Notes under the pieces: generated by a model
The model's input: only the letters and a program-made list of their open reading frames with translations
Told to the model about the DNA's origin: nothing
The model's database searches: none
Source of the DNA: CAYRHN01 sp964424115
Lineage (GTDB): Bacteria; Chloroflexota; Anaerolineae; Anaerolineales; Anaerolineaceae
Length of the DNA: 64,000 bases
Direction of reading: 5' to 3'
NCBI GenBank assembly: GCA_964424115.1
Contig: CAYRHN010000005.1
Coordinates: forward strand, 186,001-250,000
Made by a program: the position numbers and the translations under genes
Part shown: piece by piece, positions 58,053-64,000 of the stretch
How positions within the stretch are numbered: position 1 is the first letter of the stretch
Layout: each line of letters opens with the position of its first letter

Positions 58053-59180
58053 ATGAAAGCTACGGTATCGCAACAACAACTGGCGCACGGTCTCAGCATT
58101 GTTTCGCGGGCGGTCTCCCCACGCAGCACCCTGCCGGTGCTGGCGAACATTTTGATCGCCACCGATGAAGGGCGTTTGCGGCTCTCCGCCACCAACCTGG
58201 AATTGGGGATATCCTGCTGGATCGGGGCTCAAATTGGCGAAGATGGCGCAATCACTGTTCCGGCGCGCACCTTTGCCGATCTGGTCAGCACGCTGCCCAA
58301 TGATCAGGTGACGATGACGCTCAACCCCCGCACACAAACCCTAACGGTGCGCTGTGGAACCTCGAATACCGACATCAAGGGCATCGACGCCCAGGAATTT
58401 CCCCCCATGCCAGTGCCTGAGCTGGGCGATGGCATTGACCTGAACGTGTCTGATTTTAAGGAAATGATCCAGCAGGTAGTTTTTGCTGCCTCTACGGATG
58501 AGGCTCGCCCGGTGCTGCAAGGGGTACTGATGAATGTTGGCAACGGCGAAGTCTCATTGGCTGCCACAGACGGTTTCCGCATTTCGGTACGTAAAGCTGC
58601 CCTGACCGCGCCGGTAGCCCGCCCGGTGACTGCCATCATCCCAGCCCGCGCCTTGAGCGAGCTGGCGCGGATCGCCCCGGATGGCGATGAAGCGATCAAC
58701 ATGGTCATTCCCCAAGGACGTGGGCAGGTCATCTTCCATTTAAAGGATGTTGAATTGGTCTCGCAATTGATCGAGGGCAATTTCCCCGATTACAAGGTGA
58801 TCATCCCGCGCAGTTTTAAGACCAACACGATCCTTTCCACTCAACAATTCCTTAAGGCTTGTAAACAGGCCGAGATCATCGCCCGCGAGGGGAATAACAT
58901 CGTTCGTCTGAGCATTTCGCCGCACGGCGACGAACCCGGAACGCTGGAGCTGGCGGCGCAAAGCGAAGAGACCGGCTCCTCAGATATTAAAGTAGACGCC
59001 ACGATTGACGGCGTCGGGCTGGTGATCGCCTTCAATGTGCGCTTCTTACGCGAGGTGTTGGATGTGATCAAAACCCCCAGCATGGCCTTGCAAACCAACG
59101 CCAACAACACCCCTGGAATGATCAAGCCGGTTGGAGACGACAACTTCGTGCACGTGATTATGCCCATGCATTTGGGATAA
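58053..59180 (+). CDS. dnaN: DNA polymerase III beta sliding clamp
   Basis: 375 residues, the standard length. The three clamp domains are recognisable: LPVLANILIATDEGRLRLSATNLELGI, VVFAASTDEARPVLQGVLMNVGNGEVSLAATDGFRISVRK and LTAPVARPVTAIIPARALSELARI, ending VMPMHLG (here VIMPMHLG). It forms a ring that tethers polymerase III to DNA. dnaA is not beside it in this window. A PEP/pyruvate-binding protein starts 6 nt downstream. Confidence 0.97.
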   Translation: MKATVSQQQLAHGLSIVSRAVSPRSTLPVLANILIATDEGRLRLSATNLELGISCWIGAQIGEDGAITVPARTFADLVSTLPNDQVTMTLNPRTQTLTVRCGTSNTDIKGIDAQEFPPMPVPELGDGIDLNVSDFKEMIQQVVFAASTDEARPVLQGVLMNVGNGEVSLAATDGFRISVRKAALTAPVARPVTAIIPARALSELARIAPDGDEAINMVIPQGRGQVIFHLKDVELVSQLIEGNFPDYKVIIPRSFKTNTILSTQQFLKACKQAEIIAREGNNIVRLSISPHGDEPGTLELAAQSEETGSSDIKVDATIDGVGLVIAFNVRFLREVLDVIKTPSMALQTNANNTPGMIKPVGDDNFVHVIMPMHLG

Positions 59181-59186
59181 ACTGCT

Positions 59187-61511
59187 GTGCCTTCCTCAAA
59201 CCGGTTGCTGGATATCTACCTGACGCTGGCGCAATACCCGATCTTGAGCGACGTAATCCGGGTGCGCATGCGTGAGGAGCTCTATAAACGCGGTATCACT
59301 ACCCACCAGGTACTGGAAAACGAAGTGCGCGCCCAGGCTATCCGCTCTCAGGAGTTGGAGGGGTTGCACAACCCGCTGATCGAAGAGCAGGGTGAGACCT
59401 GGGAACTGCGTTTCAGCCGCATGAGAGATCATCAAACCGATCTGATCTTTAGTCAGCGCTTGCCCTTCTCGGTCTTTGAAGATCTGCTCAACGAAGTTCT
59501 AAATAAACAGGGCATCTCAGTGACAGATATGATGCTCTCGCTCAACCCGGAACTGGCCCCGCAGGATATGGTCTTCCAGCAAGCCATGACGATCGACAGC
59601 ATGCCAAGCGAACAACGCACCCCCTATGAAGCGCGGCTGCATGAAACCAAGGTAGTGCTGATCCGCAACCTGATCAGTGATCAATTGCGTTATATCAATG
59701 TTGCCAAGGAATTCCTGACCCTTAACGATCTTTCTGAGATCCGGCGGCGCAAGATCGGATCGGGCAGGATTGGGGGTAAGGCAGGCGGGATGCTGCTGGC
59801 CTGGCGAGTGTTACAGACCCAGGGCGACACGGAATTGCGCCAAAATCTGGATATTCCCGAGTCGTTCTATATTGGGTCAGATGAGATTTACACATTTATG
59901 GCTACCAACAACCTGGTGCATTGGAACGACCAGAAATACAAACAAGAAGAAGAAATGCGCCGGGATTATCCACAAATTGTGGAAGATTTCCAAAAAGGCA
60001 AGTTTTTACCACATATTTTGGACCGTCTACAAAGCATATTGGCTACCGTGGGACAGAAGCCCGTGATCGTGCGCTCTTCCAGCCTGCTGGAAGATAACTT
60101 TGGTACCTCTTTTGCAGGAAAGTATGATAGTGTCTTTGTGCCGAATCAGGGCAGCCTGGAGGAAAACCTCAATGAGCTGACCCGCGCCATCGCCGCTGTG
60201 TATGCCTCCACGCTGAATCCAAACGCTCTGCTCTACCGACGCAGCCGGGGATTACAAGATTACGATGAACGCATGGCAATCCTGATCCAGGTCGTAGAAG
60301 GGGAACGACTGGGCAAATACTACCTGCCGCACGGAGCCGGAGTGGCCTTTGGGCACAACCTGTACCGCTGGGCGCCGCAGATCCGCAAGGAAGATGGTTT
60401 TATTCGCCTGGTTTGGGGACTGGGTACGCGCGCCGTGGACCGGGTAGGGAACGATTACCCGCGCCTGGTGGCTCTCTCACATCCCTTGCTGCGCCCCTCT
60501 ACCTCACCTACGAACATCCGACGCTACTCGCAGCAATTCGTAGATCTGATCAACCTGGAAAACAATCAGTTCGAAACCCTGCCGGTACAGGATGTTCTCA
60601 GCGCCCGCTACCCGCCGCTGCGCTACCTGGCGCAAAGTGAAGAAGATGGTGATTTCATTTCGCTGCGTAGCAGTCTGGCAGGAGATATCCGCAATTTGGT
60701 GTTGACCTTTGAGGATCTGCTGCGCCGGACGCCATTTGCCGAACGTATGCGGCGCATCCTGAAGATCCTGGAAAACAATTACCATGCCCCAGTGGATATG
60801 GAATTTGCCCTGATGATCCAGGATGGGGACAGCGGGCAACCCAAACTGAAGATTTCCATCCTGCAGTGTCGCCCCCAGGCGCAACTGGCGGCTGCGGAAG
60901 AGGGCGCGCTGCCTTACAGTCTGCTGCCACAAGACGTGATCTTTTCTACCACCTTCGTGGTACCGCGCGGGCATATCCGGCGGGTGGATTACGTCATCTA
61001 TGTGCCTCCGGAGGGATATTTTGCGCTCAAGTCGGAAGCGGAGCGCAGCAAATTGGCTCGCACAATCGGTAAACTGAACGCGGCCATGAAGGGGCAGGAA
61101 TTCATTTGCGTTGGCCCCGGGCGTTGGGGGAGTTCCAACACCGACCTGGGTGTGCCGATCGCCTACGGGGATATTTACAACGCGCGCGCCCTGGTGGAGC
61201 TGGCAGGCCCTGGGATCGGCCCGGAGCCAGAACCTTCGTTAGGAACGCATTTCTTCCAGGATTTGCTGGAAACCCAGATCTACCCGCTAGCGATCCTGTT
61301 GGATGACAAGAAGACCATCTTCAACCAGAAATTCTTCAATCAAATGCCCAATCGCCTCTCCGCCTGGCTGCAGGATACGGAGATGGCCGATGCGCTACAC
61401 GTAGTGCGCGTCACGGATTACCGTCCCGGGCACCATATCCGGGTGGTGATGGATGACGAAAAAGGACAGGCGATTGCTTTCCTGGAAGAAGACTTGGATG
61501 ATGATAAATAG
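59187..61511 (+). CDS. PEP/pyruvate-binding (PPDK N-terminal) domain protein
   Basis: 774 residues. The ATP-grasp-like PPDK_N domain is shown by IGGKAGGMLLAWRVL (~200-215), VIVRSSSLLEDNFGTSFAGKYDSVFVP (~290-316) and HLLYRWAP-like segments; the phosphohistidine and PEP-binding domains of PEP synthase are not seen, so it is not a complete synthase. A conserved C-terminal part (ICVGPGRWGSSNTDLGVPI) is of unknown role. It starts with GTG at 59187, 6 nt after dnaN, and is probably co-transcribed with it. Confidence 0.75.
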   Translation: MPSSNRLLDIYLTLAQYPILSDVIRVRMREELYKRGITTHQVLENEVRAQAIRSQELEGLHNPLIEEQGETWELRFSRMRDHQTDLIFSQRLPFSVFEDLLNEVLNKQGISVTDMMLSLNPELAPQDMVFQQAMTIDSMPSEQRTPYEARLHETKVVLIRNLISDQLRYINVAKEFLTLNDLSEIRRRKIGSGRIGGKAGGMLLAWRVLQTQGDTELRQNLDIPESFYIGSDEIYTFMATNNLVHWNDQKYKQEEEMRRDYPQIVEDFQKGKFLPHILDRLQSILATVGQKPVIVRSSSLLEDNFGTSFAGKYDSVFVPNQGSLEENLNELTRAIAAVYASTLNPNALLYRRSRGLQDYDERMAILIQVVEGERLGKYYLPHGAGVAFGHNLYRWAPQIRKEDGFIRLVWGLGTRAVDRVGNDYPRLVALSHPLLRPSTSPTNIRRYSQQFVDLINLENNQFETLPVQDVLSARYPPLRYLAQSEEDGDFISLRSSLAGDIRNLVLTFEDLLRRTPFAERMRRILKILENNYHAPVDMEFALMIQDGDSGQPKLKISILQCRPQAQLAAAEEGALPYSLLPQDVIFSTTFVVPRGHIRRVDYVIYVPPEGYFALKSEAERSKLARTIGKLNAAMKGQEFICVGPGRWGSSNTDLGVPIAYGDIYNARALVELAGPGIGPEPEPSLGTHFFQDLLETQIYPLAILLDDKKTIFNQKFFNQMPNRLSAWLQDTEMADALHVVRVTDYRPGHHIRVVMDDEKGQAIAFLEEDLDDDK

Positions 61512-61595
61512 GGAATGAATAGCATTCTGAGAAGAAATCAATTAATAGAATATTTGTTCTGTTTTTTGCTATTAGCATTTGACAGAATATTAAAG

Positions 61596-61624
61596 AAACA
61601 TCCCGGACCAAGTCCGGGATGTTT
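61596..61624. terminator. Bidirectional terminator
   Basis: AAACATCCCGGAC (61596-61608), CAA loop and GTCCGGGATGTTT (61612-61624), 13-bp perfect stem between convergent genes. Confidence 0.8.
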
Positions 61625-61637
61625 GTCAAGTCTCAGC

Positions 61638-62438
61638 TTATGAAACCGGCTGGAGAGAGATGGGCTCTTTCTCCTGCAGATGACGGTAAATCAATACCAG
61701 CATCCACAGATTGAGTGCAATGAAGATCGTGTACGGAATAGCTTCGGTCCAGGGGGCCCACTTCAAGGTGCTGATATAGACGCCTACGCCGGTGATGAGG
61801 GCATGCCAAAGCACCGCAACCACCAACCAGGTCTTTTTCTTTTGCGCAAAGGAGAGCCAGACCATCACAGCCAGCAAAATGTGCATCGTGATGGCCAGGA
61901 TGCGTTCCACGATAGTTGCCAGCGGAGCGTACCAGGGGAGTGCCTGAAAGGCGGCTAACTGCTGCTGGATAGAAGCAGCGTCCTCCGCCGATAAATTAAG
62001 CGATTCAATCCCATTCGTGGTGAGGGTGATGACGGAGATGAGGGTCAGGATCATTGGCAAGCCGATATAAAGTACCGACTCGGCTGTGGCATGGCCGATG
62101 CCAAGCGTGAGGGCCCCGCCCCAAGAATTGGTGCGCTCACGCAGGAAACGGAAGGCGATCCAGCGGGCAGCCTGATGCAGGATGCCGGTGATCAAGCCGA
62201 TCAAGGCCGCGTAAAAGAGCGGCTGCCATTCGACCGCAGGCAGTGGAAAATTGCCGGAATTGAACAATGTCCCCAGGCCGGAAAAGATCAGCTCCTGCAG
62301 AAACTCGGCTGCAAAAAGGGCCAGTACACCATATAAGAGTACCATCCATTCCGTTTTGTAACGGCGGACAATCACAATGCTCAACAGGATGGGAACCACC
62401 AGGGCGAAAAGTGTCGCAATTATGTAACTGACGATCAT
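61638..62438 (-). CDS. YhfC family polytopic membrane protein
   Basis: 266 residues with about seven to eight helices. GIGHATAESVLYIG, ERILAITMHILLAVMVW and VLWHALITGVG match the YhfC family (PF10086), whose conserved Glu and His residues suggest an intramembrane peptidase-like site; activity is unproven. GCAGGTG precedes the ATG. Confidence 0.75.
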   Translation of the reverse strand: MIVSYIIATLFALVVPILLSIVIVRRYKTEWMVLLYGVLALFAAEFLQELIFSGLGTLFNSGNFPLPAVEWQPLFYAALIGLITGILHQAARWIAFRFLRERTNSWGGALTLGIGHATAESVLYIGLPMILTLISVITLTTNGIESLNLSAEDAASIQQQLAAFQALPWYAPLATIVERILAITMHILLAVMVWLSFAQKKKTWLVVAVLWHALITGVGVYISTLKWAPWTEAIPYTIFIALNLWMLVLIYRHLQEKEPISLQPVS

Positions 62439-62523
62439 GTTGCACCTGCCACCAGATAAGATGGCTAATTTTACCCTACTTTTGAAACCTGCGCAGAGAT
62501 TGTTATCTGGTGCTTAATAAACA

Positions 62524-62554
62524 CACGGGGGCGGGTTTTAGACCCGCCCCCGTG
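62524..62554. terminator. Terminator after the ABC export genes
   Basis: CACGGGGGCGGGT (62524-62536), TTTAG loop and ACCCGCCCCCGTG (62542-62554), 13-bp stem, 27 nt past the permease stop on the minus strand, followed there by TGTTTATT. Confidence 0.75.
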
Positions 62555-62581
62555 ACATCCCGTATTTTATTAGCTAGGGGG

Positions 62582-63412
62582 TTATGCCTTGCTCGACAGC
62601 AGTGCAGTGCGGTTGAAAGTGCGAATGGCGAAGTAAGCCAGCACAACTGCGGCGATCCAGAAGATCAAACCAACCACCAGGCCTATCTCGACGGTCAGAT
62701 ACAGCACCCCGCTGATTTGCCCCACCATCAACCCAAGGACAAGTACCACCATGCTGGCGCTGGCCTGGTAGGCGCCCATAAAGGTCTGCACTTTGCTGGA
62801 GATCAGTACAGTTCCGGCGATACCCACTGCGGTCACTGCGGGTGTGATCCAAAAGATCAATGGCCACCAGGTGGGCAGCGGGAACCAGGATCGCCCAATG
62901 AAAGAGTACCCCACGGTATTGAGGATCAACGTATAGATCGCGAAGCTGACCCAGGTGATCAAGATCGCGGGCGCTGCCGAAGCCACCACCTTCCCAATAA
63001 ATAATTCGCTGTCGGTGGCGGGGGTATATAACAGGGCTTCCATCGTCTTGCGCTCGCGCTCCCCGGCAAACGACTCCGAGGCGATGACCGTGGCAAACAT
63101 GATCGGCAAGATGAGGAACATAGGAGCAAACAAGTAGCCCAGCATCATCACAGCCATGCTCTGATTAACGTTCAAGCCCTGCAGCGGCCCGGCCATCGAA
63201 AGCGGCAGGTTTGACATGAACATCTTTAGGTCTTTATCCTCGGAGGCCGATTGGAGACCTGCATCCGAGGCAGGAACGACTACCAAGAAGATCAAGGGAA
63301 TTACCACCACAAAAATGAGCGGTACGATGATCATGGGCAGCCAGGCAGACACGTTCTGACGCACTTCCAACCAGTCTTTCCTGGCAATCGCCAGAATATT
63401 ACTCCATTTCAT
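62582..63412 (-). CDS. ABC-2 type transporter permease
   Basis: 276 residues with about six helices. The region ASESFAGERERKTMEALLYTPATDSELFIGKV is the family motif of NatB/ABC-2 permeases. Exports an unknown substrate, often drug, lipid or sodium. The ATG overlaps the ATPase stop by 4 bp (ATGA), so the two are coupled. Confidence 0.87.
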   Translation of the reverse strand: MKWSNILAIARKDWLEVRQNVSAWLPMIIVPLIFVVVIPLIFLVVVPASDAGLQSASEDKDLKMFMSNLPLSMAGPLQGLNVNQSMAVMMLGYLFAPMFLILPIMFATVIASESFAGERERKTMEALLYTPATDSELFIGKVVASAAPAILITWVSFAIYTLILNTVGYSFIGRSWFPLPTWWPLIFWITPAVTAVGIAGTVLISSKVQTFMGAYQASASMVVLVLGLMVGQISGVLYLTVEIGLVVGLIFWIAAVVLAYFAIRTFNRTALLSSKA

Positions 63413-64000
63413 TTCACCACCTCCTGCTGCTCATCCTGCAACTTGAAATAAATCTCTTCCAAGGAAACCGGACGGGGCTGAACCGCAAGGATATGTGCGC
63501 CTTGCCCGACCAACCAGGCCACCAGGCCGGGAATCACAGATTCCTGCTCCACCTGCACCCGCAAGCCGGAGGGTTCTTCCCCTATTTCAACCTTCAACAC
63601 TCCCGCTTGAACGGGCAGGCTTGCAGAGAGGCCTGCCGCAGGCGGCTGGAAAAAGCGCACCTCCAGCCACAAACCGGGGATGAACTGACGCTGCAGCTCC
63701 TGAGGCGTTCCCAGGGCCAGCAGGCGGCCCTTCTTGAGGATCGCTACCCGGTCGCACAGACGCTGGGCTTCTACCAGATTGTGCGTGCAAATCAGGACCG
63801 TTTGCCCGTTATGGCTGCGCAATCCATTGATCAATTCATGCACCTGGAGGGCGGCCTCGGGATCCAGCCCGGAGGTGGGCTCATCCAGGAACAAAATAGC
63901 GGGGTGGGTGAGCAGCGCGCGCGCCAGGGCCAGGCGCTGCTTCATGCCTTTGCTATATGCGCCCACGCGATCCCTGGCGCGTTCTGTTAATTCAAAGAAG
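63409..64000 (-). CDS. ABC transporter ATPase, 5' end cut by window edge
   Basis: 197 codons visible. Signature YSKGMKQRLALARALL (variant LSGGQ), Walker B ILFLDEPTSGLD and switch His ICTHN are seen; the Walker A region lies outside the window. The C-terminal domain (SVIPGLVAWLVGQGAHILAVQPRPVSLEEIYFKL) fits ABC-2-type exporters. Partner of the permease that follows. An in-frame ATG at 63966 is internal and not the start. Confidence 0.9.
   Translation of the reverse strand, partial: FFELTERARDRVGAYSKGMKQRLALARALLTHPAILFLDEPTSGLDPEAALQVHELINGLRSHNGQTVLICTHNLVEAQRLCDRVAILKKGRLLALGTPQELQRQFIPGLWLEVRFFQPPAAGLSASLPVQAGVLKVEIGEEPSGLRVQVEQESVIPGLVAWLVGQGAHILAVQPRPVSLEEIYFKLQDEQQEVVK

Noticed and set aside
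1..64000. CRISPR arrays, insertion sequences, tRNA or rRNA genes
   Set aside because: No regularly spaced repeats, transposase motifs, T-arm consensus or rRNA segments were recognised when reading intergenic regions.

Overview
The window looks like a chromosomal segment of a Chloroflexota bacterium, most likely class Anaerolineae. This is an inference from several things seen together: glycyl-tRNA synthetase with alpha and beta chains fused, several lipoproteins or membrane-anchored proteins with Thr/Pro-rich TPTPT spacers, moderately high GC, and a mix of bacterial core genes (dnaN) with archaeal-looking metabolic modules. I found no rRNA, tRNA, CRISPR array, insertion sequence or phage genes. 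The left edge cuts glyQS and the right edge cuts an ABC-transporter ATPase gene.

Layout. 1-11.7 kb: glyQS (minus), a DUF6544-like membrane protein, an ABC-F ATPase behind an attenuator-like leader, a lipoprotein, a thiolase/epimerase pair, and a cell-envelope cluster (Thr/Pro-rich anchored protein, M48 and M23 peptidases). 11.8-16.3 kb: a HemN-like radical SAM protein, then a cobalamin riboswitch driving a btuF-btuC-btuD uptake operon. 16.4-18.5 kb: a PAS/HD-GYP cyclic-di-GMP signalling protein. 18.5-26.1 kb (minus): a beta-glucan utilisation locus with two GH94 phosphorylases, an intracellular GH5 glucanase and a LacI regulator whose promoter carries two CelR-type operators. 26.2-30.4 kb (minus): a 1403-residue fusion of an alpha/beta hydrolase with STAND/APAF1-type winged-helix and helical domains and a split seven-bladed WD40 propeller; no NTPase domain is visible. 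30.5-34.1 kb (minus): ubiD, the two aconitase-X subunits and ubiX, the gene set of the archaeal-type (anhydromevalonate) mevalonate branch. 34.2-36.0 kb: fluoride riboswitch, crcB and a DUF190-CBS protein. 36-41.2 kb: mixed single genes (DUF5680, TylF-like methyltransferase, alpha/beta hydrolase, SPL-like radical SAM, alkyltransferase-like protein, CrtI-like oxidoreductase, a 48-aa membrane protein). 41.3-48.9 kb: HerA/FtsK-like ATPase, a pair of membrane proteins (one with TPRs), an NfeD-stomatin pair, a GNAT acetyltransferase and a SWIM zinc-finger protein behind a structured leader. 49.0-56.7 kb: a nine-gene operon led by an XRE-cupin regulator, with SCP2, a HMG-CoA-synthase-like enzyme, an SCP-x-type thiolase and a DUF35 protein in the same order as phlA-phlC-phlB, followed by a membrane protein, a chelatase-like protein and an SDR. 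56.8-64 kb: SH3-like lipoprotein, dnaN, a PEP/pyruvate-binding-domain protein, a YhfC-like membrane protein and an ABC export system.

Regulation is unusually readable. There are three riboswitch or attenuator leaders (ABC-F, cobalamin, fluoride), a further leader of unknown type in front of the SWIM gene, paired LacI operators, and five genes whose -10 hexamer lies exactly 6 nt before the ATG, which predicts leaderless mRNAs. The observations most worth following are the hydrolase-STAND-WD40 fusion, the AcnX/UbiD/UbiX module, the phlACB-like operon, and the ABC-F leader, in which the end of a 6-codon uORF is perfectly complementary to the Shine-Dalgarno region of the resistance-type gene. Functions given are from sequence reading only; no database search was run.
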